NCBI GenBank assembly: GCA_024399495.1
Contig: JAKSNY010000005.1
Coordinates: 1-64,000, forward strand
Reading direction: 5' to 3'
Length of the DNA: 64,000 bases
Origin: Paludibacteraceae bacterium
GTDB taxonomy: Bacteria; Bacteroidota; Bacteroidia; Bacteroidales; Paludibacteraceae
Part shown: positions 36,977 to 45,180 of the stretch, one piece after another
Layout of the letters: each line of letters starts with the position of its first letter
Numbering within the stretch: position 1 is the first letter of the stretch
Made by a program: the position numbers and the translations under genes
The notes under the pieces: generated by a model
What the model was told of the DNA's origin: nothing
Seen by the model: the letters and a program-made list of their open reading frames with translations, nothing else
Databases searched by the model: none

Positions 36977-38269
36977 ATGAAAAAAATTCTTTTGCCATTA
37001 GCGTTATTGACAACATCACTTTCGGTGTTTGCCACTATTGATCCGAAATTTAGCGACGAGGAAGTTTATGAATTCAAGTCGTTAGAGTCTAACACAGCCG
37101 AGGCTGAACAGTTTATCTCGTTAATAAATGACAATTCTCTAATATTCATTAAAGGAGGATCTGTTTATATTGGCGATATAGATACAGCGGCTACAGCCAT
37201 TAACAATATTAAAGAAGATAAGGCCTTGACAGACCTTGGTATTCATGGCACAGTGGCGTACGATAAAAATAACAAAAAGATTTATTTTACTTTAAGTGAG
37301 AGTGACGGCAATGAATGGCTTTATGAGTCTGTTTCTGACGGAACGTCATGGAGCAAGCCTAAACGTTTGGAAATTGAGGGCTTGGAGAAGACTAGAGGCA
37401 GAAGTTATTTCCTTGCAAATGCAGGTTGGAACTATATTCCAAAGGTTAAGATAGCAATGATTAATCCAACCATGGCAAAAGATGGTAAGAGAATTTATTT
37501 TACAAGTTCTGATATAGAAGGAGGTCAAGGTGGTAAGGATATTTGGTGGATTGAGCCAAAGGATGAAAAGGTTTGGAAATATCCTGTAAACGCAGGTGCT
37601 ACTATAAATTCAGAGGCTGATGAGGATTTCGCTTTTGTTGAGAATGATGAGATATTGTATGTTACCAGCAAGAAAGAAAACGCTATAAATAATGTGTTTA
37701 AGGCTGATGCAAGCGGAGACGCATGGGCTATGGCTGAAAAAATGGATACTACGTACAATACAGGTAGCGAGGATTACAATATAGTGGTAAAAGACGGTAC
37801 TCCGTTTATGATATCTAACCGCAATGGTAACGATGATATTTGGGCTTGGGTTAAGTTGCCAGAACCGGAGCCGGAACCTGAAATCATTATCCCGGAGTTG
37901 GAACCTATTGTAATTACATTCCCTTGGGCGTTCTATCTATTTGATTTTGATAAGGCCGATTTGACAGAGCGTTTCTTGCGTGAGATAGACGCTATGGTTG
38001 AGGCTATGGCTCAGCTTCCTTCGGGAACCAAATTCATTATAGAGGGTCACACAGACCAGCGTGGTTCAGATGCTTATAACGATAAGTTGTCTCTTGAACG
38101 TGCAAACACTGTAAGGGATAAACTTATAGAGAAGGGTGTAAATCCTGATATATTGGTGGCTAAGGGTTACGGTAAACGTCGTCCTGTAATTGCTAACCCA
38201 CAGAATGAGGAGGAGTTCTACCAGAACCGTCGTGTAGTAGTTGATATATTAAAAGAGGGAGCGGAATAA
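36977..38269 (+). CDS. OmpA-family outer membrane protein with PD40-like N-terminal repeats
   Basis: 430 residues. Signal peptide MKKILLPLALLTTSLSVFA. A beta-propeller-like region with PD40/WD40-type motifs follows (GKRIYFTSSDIEGGQGGKDIWWI; TPFMISNRNGNDDIWAWV). A Pro/Glu linker (PEPEPEPEIIIPELEP) leads to a C-terminal OmpA peptidoglycan-binding domain (FDFDKADLTERFLREID, IEGHTDQRGSDAYNDKLSLERA, NRRVVVDIL). This architecture recurs beside PorP/SprF genes in T9SS loci, where it probably anchors the surface complex to the cell wall. It sits 25 nt after the giant substrate gene. Confidence 0.92.
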   Translation: MKKILLPLALLTTSLSVFATIDPKFSDEEVYEFKSLESNTAEAEQFISLINDNSLIFIKGGSVYIGDIDTAATAINNIKEDKALTDLGIHGTVAYDKNNKKIYFTLSESDGNEWLYESVSDGTSWSKPKRLEIEGLEKTRGRSYFLANAGWNYIPKVKIAMINPTMAKDGKRIYFTSSDIEGGQGGKDIWWIEPKDEKVWKYPVNAGATINSEADEDFAFVENDEILYVTSKKENAINNVFKADASGDAWAMAEKMDTTYNTGSEDYNIVVKDGTPFMISNRNGNDDIWAWVKLPEPEPEPEIIIPELEPIVITFPWAFYLFDFDKADLTERFLREIDAMVEAMAQLPSGTKFIIEGHTDQRGSDAYNDKLSLERANTVRDKLIEKGVNPDILVAKGYGKRRPVIANPQNEEEFYQNRRVVVDILKEGAE

Positions 38270-38298
38270 AGTAAATAACCTTAAAGCAAAAATAAAAA

Positions 38299-39288
38299 AT
38301 GAAAAAGAGTAGTTTATTGGTTATAGCGTTATTGCTTGTTAGTGGTAGCGTTTTTGCACAAGCAGACTTTAAATTGTCTGAGCAGATGTTCTCACGTATA
38401 AATCAGAACCCTTCTGCTATTGGTAACAATGATAAGCTTCAGTTGTTTACGGCAACACGTCTGCAATGGGCGTCACAGGGTTTGTCAACAACTCCTACAT
38501 CAGCAATGTTAAATGCTCACTATTATCTTGATAAGATTAAATCAGGATTTGGATTGAGTTTTGTATATGATGAGTTAGGACTTGCAAATCAGACCATAGA
38601 TGCTAAAATCTGTTATGCCTATAATATAGATTTAAGAGAGGACCTTTTGTTATCTCTTGGTTTGTCGGCAGGTGTAATAAACAAGCGTTTTGACCCTGCA
38701 CGTCACGTATGGAGAGACCCGGCAGACCCTCAAAGACCTACAGAAGTTGTATCTACCACTAACTTTGACCTTGACTTTGGCTTTGAATTGTCATACAAGT
38801 ATTTATTGGTAGGTTTCTCTATGACTCACATGCCTAATATAGCCAAGGAGGTTTCAACAACCGTTGCTCCTGCTCATATAAATGCTTACGTGCGTGGTAA
38901 TATTCCTCTACCTAAAAACTTTAGTTTGGCTCCTGCATTTGCCTATATGAATGTAGGCGGTCTTAATAAAGCTGCGGTTAAGAATGCACAAGGTGAGAAG
39001 GAGAGTGTGAAGATTGTACAAGACAATATCATTGATGTCAGCATTACCGCTATGTATAAGGGTAAATATTGGTTTGGAATAGGGTATCGTGGTGGTTACA
39101 CAGGCTTGCAAAGTTATGCATTCTCAAGTGATATGATGTCATTTATGATAGGTGCAGAGTGGCATTGGTTACGTATAGGTTACTGCTATGATATGAGTGT
39201 GGGCAAGAACTTGCGTAACTACTCATCTAACACTCACGAGATAATGCTGTCATTTATTATACCAACAAAAAAACCGGTTGAGTGGTAA
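38299..39288 (+). CDS. PorP/SprF family type IX secretion outer membrane protein
   Basis: 329 residues with a signal peptide (MKKSSLLVIALLLVSGSVFAQ) and the PorP/SprF barrel pattern: QADFKLSEQMFSRINQNPSAIGNND, LNAHYYLDKIKSGFGLSFVYDELG, a middle glycine-aromatic strand set, and a C-terminal SSNTHEIMLSFIIP. Members are paired with type-B CTD substrates and needed for their secretion or attachment. That fits the giant protein two genes upstream. Confidence 0.9.
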   Translation: MKKSSLLVIALLLVSGSVFAQADFKLSEQMFSRINQNPSAIGNNDKLQLFTATRLQWASQGLSTTPTSAMLNAHYYLDKIKSGFGLSFVYDELGLANQTIDAKICYAYNIDLREDLLLSLGLSAGVINKRFDPARHVWRDPADPQRPTEVVSTTNFDLDFGFELSYKYLLVGFSMTHMPNIAKEVSTTVAPAHINAYVRGNIPLPKNFSLAPAFAYMNVGGLNKAAVKNAQGEKESVKIVQDNIIDVSITAMYKGKYWFGIGYRGGYTGLQSYAFSSDMMSFMIGAEWHWLRIGYCYDMSVGKNLRNYSSNTHEIMLSFIIPTKKPVEW

Positions 39289-39322
39289 AATTATAGCCCT
39301 TTTATGTTATTTTGAATTTTTC

Positions 39323-39354
39323 AGAAGGTCATTTACTACAGTAAACTCCCTTCT
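39323..39354 (+). terminator. Hairpin after the porP/sprF gene
   Basis: A two-part stem (AGAAGG/CCTTCT and TTTACT/AGTAAA) lies 35 nt after the stop. No T-run follows, so it may be a processing or attenuator hairpin. Confidence 0.45.
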
Positions 39355-39398
39355 TCCAAAATCCAAAATCCCTATAAAAATCCTATAATTTAAAGGTT

Positions 39399-39788
39399 AT
39401 GAAAAGAATATTTTTATTAGTATTTTTTGTGATATCTATAGCATGCTCTGCGGCTAAATATACGCAGCAGATGTATGCTCCTGCCACTGATGCTAATGCT
39501 GTAAGTAGTGAAGAACCTGCTAACACAGAGTACCTTGATACAGAAGGCAATAAACTTACACTAAAGTATTTTGTGGTGGTGGGCAGTTTCAGTGATAGGC
39601 TTAACGCACAGAATCTTTTAGACCAGATAATGCAGACAGGCAAAGGTATGCCTATTATAATAATAAGTCAGGATGGTATGGCTCGTGTATGCTACTTTGC
39701 GTCAAACAACGAGGCAGAGGTTAGAAAAGTAATGACGGATATTAAAGATGAATATCCGTCTGCTTGGTTCCTTAATATATCAAAATGA
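39399..39788 (+). CDS. SPOR-domain lipoprotein
   Basis: 129 residues. The signal MKRIFLLVFFVISIACSAAK has a lipobox Cys. After a short linker, residues about 48-125 (LKYFVVVGSFSDRLNAQNLLDQI, MPIIIISQDGMARVCYFASNNEAEV, YPSAWFLNI) form a SPOR domain, which binds denuded peptidoglycan glycans. The gene overlaps gldB by 4 nt (ATGA), so the pair is coupled. Confidence 0.85.
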   Translation: MKRIFLLVFFVISIACSAAKYTQQMYAPATDANAVSSEEPANTEYLDTEGNKLTLKYFVVVGSFSDRLNAQNLLDQIMQTGKGMPIIIISQDGMARVCYFASNNEAEVRKVMTDIKDEYPSAWFLNISK

Positions 39789-40768
39789 GTGCTAAAGTTC
39801 TAAATAGGCTGCTTATTGCAGCCTTTTGTGTTTTTATGATGGCTTCTTGTTCTAATGGCAGAACAAGGTTTTATGACTCTTCTGTTTCTGATGACCCTAC
39901 AGAGATATCTATAGAGCCATTTTTTAAGGATTTGTTTAGTATGGATACTGTGGCATTGACAGCCAAGTACGGAGAGTTTGTGCCACTGTATGCCTATAGG
40001 GTTATAAATGTACGCTCTGTATCTGATATAGAGTTGTTTAAGGCTGATACAGGCATTATAGAATTGCAAAGCGATGTAGATAGTGTATATGCCTCATACT
40101 CCGATGTGGAGGCTAAGCTGAACTTGGCATTCAAGTATTTCCATCACTATTTCCCTGATAAGCAGGTTCCACGTGTGTTGTTCCACGTATCGGGTTTTAA
40201 CCAATCAATAGTTACTGCAGACGGATTCCTTTCTGCCAGCATAGACCAATATTTAGGCTCTGACTATAAGCCATATAACGCTGTGGCATACAATTATGAG
40301 GTTCCGTTTATGACACGTGAGCAACTGCCTGTGGATATGATGTACGGTTGGGTTACAGCCACATTTCCTGAGTGCCTTACAGGTGATAGAATGCTTGACC
40401 AAATGATTTTTCAGGGTAAACTCATATATTTGCTTAAGGTTTTCTTCCCCGATGAGCCTGAATATAGAGTCCTTTCTTATACAGAGGAGCAGTTAGCATG
40501 GTGTGATAAGTATGAAAAGGAGATTTGGGGCTATATATTGGAGAATAAAGAGGTGTTCTCTACAGATTGGAGAGTCTATACCAAGTATATGTCGCCGGCT
40601 CCGTTCACATCGGGTCTGAGCCAAGACTCTCCTGGCAGAATAGGCATATATCTTGGATACAGGATAGTGGAGTCTTATATGAACCAAAACAAACAGGTTT
40701 CACTACAAGAACTTATGAGACCTGTGGACAGTCAAAAATTTTTGCAAGATGCGGCTTATAGACCATAG
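39785..40768 (+). CDS. gldB: GldB-like gliding motility lipoprotein
   Basis: 327 residues. The lipoprotein signal ends MMASCSNG. The body matches GldB: EPFFKDLFSMDT, AKYGEFVPLYAYRVINV, AFKYFHHYFPDKQVPRVLFHVSGFNQSIV, ADGFLSASIDQYLGSDYKPY, and a C-terminal RIGIYLGYRIVESYMNQN. GldB is required for gliding in Flavobacterium but is also kept in non-gliding Bacteroidales. Its place directly after a T9SS type-B locus supports a surface-machinery role. There is no evidence here that this organism glides. Confidence 0.85.
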   Translation: MSAKVLNRLLIAAFCVFMMASCSNGRTRFYDSSVSDDPTEISIEPFFKDLFSMDTVALTAKYGEFVPLYAYRVINVRSVSDIELFKADTGIIELQSDVDSVYASYSDVEAKLNLAFKYFHHYFPDKQVPRVLFHVSGFNQSIVTADGFLSASIDQYLGSDYKPYNAVAYNYEVPFMTREQLPVDMMYGWVTATFPECLTGDRMLDQMIFQGKLIYLLKVFFPDEPEYRVLSYTEEQLAWCDKYEKEIWGYILENKEVFSTDWRVYTKYMSPAPFTSGLSQDSPGRIGIYLGYRIVESYMNQNKQVSLQELMRPVDSQKFLQDAAYRP

Positions 40769-40772
40769 TTTT

Positions 40773-40800
40773 ATGTATGATGTATGATGTATGATGTATG
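40773..40800 (+). repeat. Heptamer array ATGTATG x4 after gldB
   Basis: Four perfect units begin 4 nt after the gldB stop. Confidence 0.9.
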
Positions 40801-40818
40801 AGGGTAGCCCTCCTCCTA

Positions 40819-40878
40819 CGTCATTTTGAGCGAAGCGAGAGATCTTAATAAAGATATCTCACTATGTTCGATATGACG
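40819..40878. repeat. REP-like palindromic intergenic repeat
   Basis: CGTCATTTTGAGCGAAGCGA at the left and ATATGACG at the right form outer arms CGTCAT/ATGACG, with an inner GAGATCTT/AAGATATCTC pair. A half copy is at 14990. Such TCATTTTGAGCGAAGCGA elements are frequent in Bacteroidota intergenic DNA. Confidence 0.7.
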
Positions 40879-40894
40879 AAGAAAAATAAAATTA

Positions 40895-40926
40895 TTTGTG
40901 TATCAATCTGCTTTTTATTATTTTTG
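40895..40926 (+). promoter_or_regulatory. Promoter of prfB
   Basis: TTTG (40895-40898), a 20-nt spacer and TATTTTTG (40919-40926), 24 nt upstream of the ATG. Confidence 0.65.
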
Positions 40927-40950
40927 CAAAAAAATTAAAAACATCACGGA

Positions 40951-42052
40951 ATGATTACTGCAGAACAACTGAAAGAACTTCAAGAACGTACTGACGCTCT
41001 AAGGAGGTATCTTTGACATAGATGAGAAGTTAGTACAGATAGAGGAGGAGGAGTTGCGTACTCAGGCTCCCGATTTTTGGAACAATATAGATGAGGCTCA
41101 TGCCCAAATGAAAAAGGTTAAAGACCTAAAGCGTTGGGTAGAGGGCTATAATGATGTTAAAAAGGCTGTTGAAGAACTTGCCCTTGCTGTTGATTTCTTT
41201 AAAGAGGGCGTTTCTACAGAGGCTGAGGTGGATTCCGCTTACGCCTTGGCATTAAAACTAATAGAGGATTTGGAAATGAAGAACATGTTATCGTCAGAAG
41301 AGGATAACATGGGTTGCTCATTAAAAATAGTATCTGGTGCAGGAGGAACGGAGAGTCAGGATTGGGCATCGATGCTGCTTAGGATGTACCAGCGTTACTG
41401 TGAGCGTGTGGGTTATAAAGTTACAATGAGTAACTATCAGGAGGGTGATGAGGCAGGCATTAAGACTGCATCGCTCACTATAGAGGGTGAGTTTGCATAC
41501 GGATACCTAAAGAGTGAGAACGGTGTTCACCGTTTGGTGCGTGTATCGCCGTACAATGCACAAGGTAAGCGTATGACATCTTTTGCATCGGTGTTTGTAA
41601 TACCGCTTATTGATGATAGCATAGAGATTAAGATAGACCCTGCACTGCTTAGTTGGGATACATTCCGTAGTGGTGGAGCAGGTGGTCAGAATGTAAATAA
41701 GGTGGAATCGGGTGTAAGATTGCGTTATCAGTTCAAAGACCCTTATACGGGAGAGGAAGAGGAGATTCTTATTGAGAATACAGAGACGCGAGACCAGCCA
41801 AAGAACCGTGAGAATGCCTTGCGACTGCTTAAGAGCCAACTTTACGAGCGTGAGTTGCAGCACCGCAATGCGGAGAAGGCTAAGATAGAGGAGGGTAAGA
41901 AAAAGATAGAGTGGGGTTCTCAAATTCGTTCATACGTATTTGATGACCGCCGAGTAAAAGACCATCGCACCAACTACCAAACCTCCGATGTACAAGGAGT
42001 TATGGACGGGGATATTGGAGAATTTATCAAGACTTATTTGATGATGAATTAA
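40951..42052 (+). CDS. prfB: Peptide chain release factor 2, with programmed +1 frameshift
   Basis: Recognises UGA and UAA stop codons and triggers peptide release. The reading frame begins at ATG 40951 (MITAEQLKELQERTDALRRYL), meets an in-frame TGA at 41014-41016, and continues in the +1 frame (DIDEKLVQIEEEEL...) to 42052, giving 366 residues. The slip site CTT TGA C is preceded by AGGAGG (41002-41007) three nt before CTT, the classic RF2 autoregulatory signal. The GGQ motif lies in SGGAGGQNVNKVES. A caller without frameshift logic will report only 41054-42052. A second, diverged copy of the last 52 nt lies at 42179-42230. Confidence 0.97.
41002..41017 (+). promoter_or_regulatory. Programmed frameshift signal in prfB
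   Basis: AGGAGG-TAT-CTT-TGA-C: an internal Shine-Dalgarno spaced 3 nt from the slippery CTT and the UGAC stop context. Low RF2 slows termination and lets the ribosome slip +1. Confidence 0.95.
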
Positions 42053-42074
42053 GTCTGAAGAGCCGTAGGCGACA

Positions 42075-42176
42075 GGCGTACAAAGTACGCCGTGCGAAGC
42101 ACGCAGGGGTTTGGGGGTGTTCCCCCAATAAAAAAGGATTTGTAACTTTTAACGAGCCTTCAGGCGAAGTTACAAA
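42075..42176. repeat. Four consecutive hairpins downstream of prfB
   Basis: Stem 1 GGCGTAC/GTACGCC with AAA loop (42075-42091). Stem 2 CGTGC/GCACG with GAA loop (42091-42103). Stem 3 TTGGGGG/CCCCCAA with TGTT loop (42111-42128). Stem 4 TTTGTAACTT/AAGTTACAAA (42139-42176) with an inner GCCT/AGGC hairpin. All arms are perfect. No T-run terminator follows. Confidence 0.8.
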
Positions 42177-42178
42177 GT

Positions 42179-42230
42179 TATGGATGGGGATATAGGTGAG
42201 TTTATCAAGGCGTATTTAATGGAATTCTAA
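42179..42230 (+). pseudogene. Diverged duplicate of the prfB 3' end
   Basis: These 52 nt align without gaps to the last 52 nt of prfB (42001-42052). Both encode VMDGDIGEFIK-type C-termini (here ending AYLMEF and a TAA stop). Most differences in the aligned part are at third codon positions, as expected for a divergent homologue and not for noise. It has no start of its own. Confidence 0.8.
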
Positions 42231-42300
42231 GAGTATAGGAGTAAAGGAGTATAGGAGTATAGGAGACTCCTGAACTCCTGAACTCCTAAACTCCTAAACT
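42231..42300 (+). repeat. Octamer array with inverted arm (GAGTATAG x4 / ACTCCTGA-ACTCCTAA x4) before lysS
   Basis: Four GAGTATAG-type units, a central GAG, then four ACTCCTGA/ACTCCTAA units. GGAG in the left arm can pair with CTCC in the right arm. The array starts on the base after the duplicated prfB stop and ends 9 nt before the lysS ATG. Confidence 0.85.
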
Positions 42301-42309
42301 TTGTGATTT

Positions 42310-43818
42310 ATGGAAAATTTAAACGATCAGGAGCAATTCAGACGTGAGAGTCTGGGAAAATTAAGGGAGATGGGTATTAACCCATATCCTGCGGCAGAGT
42401 ATGTGGTTAATGCGTATTCTGATGAGGTTAAGGCAAATTTTAGTGATGAAGGTGAGCCTCGCCAAGTGTCTATGGCAGGCAGGCTTATGAGCCGCCGTAT
42501 AATGGGTAAGGCATCGTTTGCTGACTTAAAGGATTCAAAAGGTAGAATCCAACTTTATGTATCGCGTGATGAGATTTGCCCATCGGACGATAAAGAGTTG
42601 TATAACACCGTATTTAAGAAACTGCTTGATATAGGTGATTTTATCGGGATAAAAGGTTATGTATTCCGCACGCAGACTGGTGAGATTTCCGTTCATGTGT
42701 CTGAACTTACTGTGCTTAGCAAGTCTCTCAGACCTTTGCCTATAGTAAAGGAGAAGGACGGTGTGGTTTATGATGATTTTTCTGACCCTGAACTAAGATT
42801 CCGTCAGCGTTATGTGGATTTGGTTGTAAATGAGGGTGTCAAGGATATATTCCTAAAGCGTAACAAGGTTTACAAGTCAATGCGTGAGTTCTTTGACACT
42901 AAGGGCTACTTGGAGGTGGAGACACCCATCCTGCAATCTATTCCGGGAGGTGCATCGGCAAGGCCATTCATTACACACCATAATGCCCTTGATATTCCTC
43001 TATATCTGCGTATTGCTGATGAACTTTACTTGAAACGCCTTATAGTGGGTGGCTTTGAAGGGGTGTATGAGTTCTCAAAGAATTTCCGTAACGAGGGTAT
43101 GGACCGCACTCATAATCCTGAGTTCACCTGTATGGAGATTTATATCTCTTACAAGGATTACAACTGGATGATGGACTTTACAGAGGCTATGCTTGAAAAG
43201 ATTTGCATCGATGTAAACGGTACCACAGAGGTTAAGGTGGGCGATAACACCATATCATTTAAGCGTCCGTTCAAGCGTATTACTATGATTGATTCCATTA
43301 AGGAGTTTACAGGAATTGATATTACAGGTATGGACGAGGAAGCCCTGCGTGGGGTTTGCAAGCAGTTGCACATTGATGTTGATGAATCTTTTGGCAAGGG
43401 AAAACTTATAGATGAGATTTTTGGCGAGAAGTGTGAGGGTAACTACATACAGCCTACTTTTATAACTGATTATCCTATAGAGATGTCGCCGCTATGCAAG
43501 CGTCACAGAAATAATCCTGACCTTACAGAGCGTTTTGAGCTTATGGTTAATGGTAAAGAGCTGTGTAATGCCTATTCTGAACTTAATGACCCGATAGACC
43601 AATATGAGCGTTTCCAAGAGCAACTTAAACTTAGCCAGAAGGGCGATGATGAGGCTATGTTCATTGATATGGACTTTGTGCGTGCATTGGAGTACGGTAT
43701 GCCTCCAACATCGGGTATGGGCATAGGTATAGACCGTCTTGTAATGCTTATGACAGGTCAGACCACTATTCAGGAGGTTCTGCTGTTTCCGCAAATGAAG
43801 CCGCAAAAATCATTATGA
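42310..43818 (+). CDS. lysS: Lysyl-tRNA synthetase, class II
   Basis: Charges tRNA-Lys. It has 502 residues, the normal bacterial length. The N-terminal OB anticodon-binding domain ([32 protein letters not shown], about 54-85) is followed by motif 1 ([24 protein letters not shown]), motif 2 ([24 protein letters not shown]) and motif 3 ([19 protein letters not shown]). It is preceded by the octamer array and followed by a strong terminator. In several Bacteroidales lysS, gpsA and pgi are neighbours; here an Rpn cassette separates them. Confidence 0.97.
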   Translation: MENLNDQEQFRRESLGKLREMGINPYPAAEYVVNAYSDEVKANFSDEGEPRQVSMAGRLMSRRIMGKASFADLKDSKGRIQLYVSRDEICPSDDKELYNTVFKKLLDIGDFIGIKGYVFRTQTGEISVHVSELTVLSKSLRPLPIVKEKDGVVYDDFSDPELRFRQRYVDLVVNEGVKDIFLKRNKVYKSMREFFDTKGYLEVETPILQSIPGGASARPFITHHNALDIPLYLRIADELYLKRLIVGGFEGVYEFSKNFRNEGMDRTHNPEFTCMEIYISYKDYNWMMDFTEAMLEKICIDVNGTTEVKVGDNTISFKRPFKRITMIDSIKEFTGIDITGMDEEALRGVCKQLHIDVDESFGKGKLIDEIFGEKCEGNYIQPTFITDYPIEMSPLCKRHRNNPDLTERFELMVNGKELCNAYSELNDPIDQYERFQEQLKLSQKGDDEAMFIDMDFVRALEYGMPPTSGMGIGIDRLVMLMTGQTTIQEVLLFPQMKPQKSL

Positions 43819-43851
43819 GTGCTTATACCATTGTGTTTGCTGCTTTATTCT

Positions 43852-43895
43852 CACCACCATTCCTCTGATTTTGAGGCGATGGTGGTGATTTTTTT
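43852..43895 (+). terminator. Rho-independent terminator of lysS
   Basis: Perfect 9-bp arms CACCACCAT and ATGGTGGTG, with a further CCTC/GAGG pairing in the loop, are followed by a run of seven T. Confidence 0.9.
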
Positions 43896-43896
43896 A

Positions 43897-43946
43897 TGGT
43901 TTCCAAGTACCATCGTACAATTTTATTCAAAAAAATCTACATTTTT
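43897..43946 (+). repeat. Copy 1 of the AAGTACCATCGTACAA repeat
   Basis: ATGGTTTCCAAGTACCATCG and following sequence matches copies 2 (44055) and 3 (45181) over about 50 nt, then diverges. Confidence 0.85.
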
Positions 43947-44054
43947 TAATTAGTATCTTTACCTCGCTACGCTCGGTGAAGACCTGTCGCACTCAGCAAA
44001 ACCCAAAAACGTACCGTTTTTTATAAAAGTTGTACTCTGGTACTATGTAAACAA
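43947..44054. other. Non-coding spacer between repeat copies 1 and 2
   Basis: About 108 nt with no open frame of note. It holds a TATCTTTA sequence where copies carry the -7 box, and a CCTCGCTACGCTCGG palindrome-like word. It may be the scar of a lost gene between two repeat copies. Confidence 0.4.
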
Positions 44055-44134
44055 GTTTCCAAGTACCATCGTACAATTTTATTTCAAAAAAATCTGCAAT
44101 TTTTTTGGTTTTTGCTTTCGTTTGTGTATCTTTG
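44055..44134 (+). repeat. Copy 2 of the repeat, carrying the rpn promoter
   Basis: About 75 nt nearly identical to copy 3. It contains TTTG (44104-44107), a 19-nt spacer and TATCTTTG (44127-44134), a good promoter for the nuclease gene 70 nt downstream. Confidence 0.85.
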
Positions 44135-44204
44135 TAAGTACATAATCGGAAAACGATACATTATAGCACTACTAATTGTTTAAACCATTTTAATTAAATA
44201 GTGT

Positions 44205-45107
44205 ATGAATAATGTTCGTTATGTGAACCCGTTGACAGACTTCGGGTTCAAAAAGAATTTCGGCGATGCCGAGGTTATGAAAGCGTTCCTTACAGATTTG
44301 TTGGAACTTAGTTCTGAGATTAAAGAGATCACGCACCTTGATAAAGAGCGTCTTGCGGAAACTCAGATGGGCAGAGGCGTGGTGTTTGATTTGCTTTGTG
44401 AGACAATGGACGGCTCAAGGTTCATTGTGGAGATGCAGAAGAGAAAGCAGAAGCATTTTGCTGAACGTATGGTGTTCTACCTCTCAAGAGAGGTGGCATC
44501 ACAGGCAAAAAGCGGCGATGCTGACGAGGAGACAAAGGAGAGGAAAGAGTGGGATTACAACATCCTGCCGGTCTATGGAATCTTCTTCCTTGACTTTCAT
44601 CTTCCTGACTTCCAGCCAAAGACCTTCAGAACTATAGAGTTCATTGTAAAAGAGACGGGAGAAGTCCTTACCGATAAGGTTAAAGCCTTTACGTTGGAGT
44701 TGCCGTCATACAATGGCAAGCCGGACAATGAATGTAGGACGCAAATAGATTATTGGCTATATAATCTTGCCAACATGGAGAAAATGAGGACTGACTTAAA
44801 ATTCAAGGACAAGCAGCCTGTGTTTGAGAAAATGCAGACCCTGTCAGAATTGTCCGCTATGACCAAGGCGGAGAGCGACCAGTATTTCATGGAGCAGGAT
44901 TATTATCGTACCATAAAGAATGCTGAAGGTTATGAGTACGAACTTGGAGAAAAGAAAGGTAGAGACGAAGGTCTTAAGCAAGGTCTTAAACAAGGTCTTG
45001 AACAAGGTAAGCTGAGTGTGGCAAAAAATATGAAACTTAAAGGTTTTGATATTGCACTTATAGCAGATGTCACAGGTCTTAATGCAGAGGAAATCAGCAA
45101 ACTTTAA
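44205..45107 (+). CDS. Rpn-family PD-(D/E)XK nuclease (recombination-promoting nuclease/putative transposase)
   Basis: 300 residues. The start VNPLTDFGFKKNFGDAEVMKAFLTDLL is the standard Rpn opening. The nuclease core has VVFDLLCETMDGSRFIVEMQKRKQ, with the metal-binding Asp and the ExQ pair of the PD-(D/E)XK fold. The C-terminal part has the linker GLKQGLKQGLEQG encoded by a 12-nt tandem repeat, then a helical tail (NMKLKGFDIALIADVTGLNAEEISKL). Members are linked to RecA-independent recombination and, in enterobacteria, to antiphage defence with an antitoxin made from the 3' end of the same gene. In-frame ATGs at 44859 and 44889 could give 82- or 72-residue products. It has its own promoter and terminator. 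Confidence 0.93.
   Translation: MNNVRYVNPLTDFGFKKNFGDAEVMKAFLTDLLELSSEIKEITHLDKERLAETQMGRGVVFDLLCETMDGSRFIVEMQKRKQKHFAERMVFYLSREVASQAKSGDADEETKERKEWDYNILPVYGIFFLDFHLPDFQPKTFRTIEFIVKETGEVLTDKVKAFTLELPSYNGKPDNECRTQIDYWLYNLANMEKMRTDLKFKDKQPVFEKMQTLSELSAMTKAESDQYFMEQDYYRTIKNAEGYEYELGEKKGRDEGLKQGLKQGLEQGKLSVAKNMKLKGFDIALIADVTGLNAEEISKL
44970..45008 (+). repeat. In-frame 12-nt tandem repeat in the Rpn gene
   Basis: Three 12-nt units of the type GGTCTTAAGCAA followed by a partial unit encode repeated GLKQ/GLEQ. Unit-number change keeps the frame. Confidence 0.9.
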
Positions 45108-45139
45108 ACTTTCTCCTTGAACTTAGCCAAGAAAGAATC

Positions 45140-45180
45140 ATCACCATTAACTCAGCATACGAGATAATGGTGATTTTTTT
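45140..45180 (+). terminator. Rho-independent terminator of the Rpn gene
   Basis: Arms ATCACCATT and AATGGTGAT followed by seven T. Its sequence and the following ATGGTTTTCAAG resemble the lysS terminator block at 43852. Confidence 0.9.

Noticed and set aside
41054-42052. prfB starting at 41054
   Set aside because: The N-terminus would be missing. The frameshift at CTT-TGA joins it to the ATG at 40951.
44205-45107. Calling the Rpn gene an insertion sequence
   Set aside because: It has no terminal inverted repeats of IS type. The flanking repeats are direct and include terminators and a promoter, so cassette duplication fits better than transposition.
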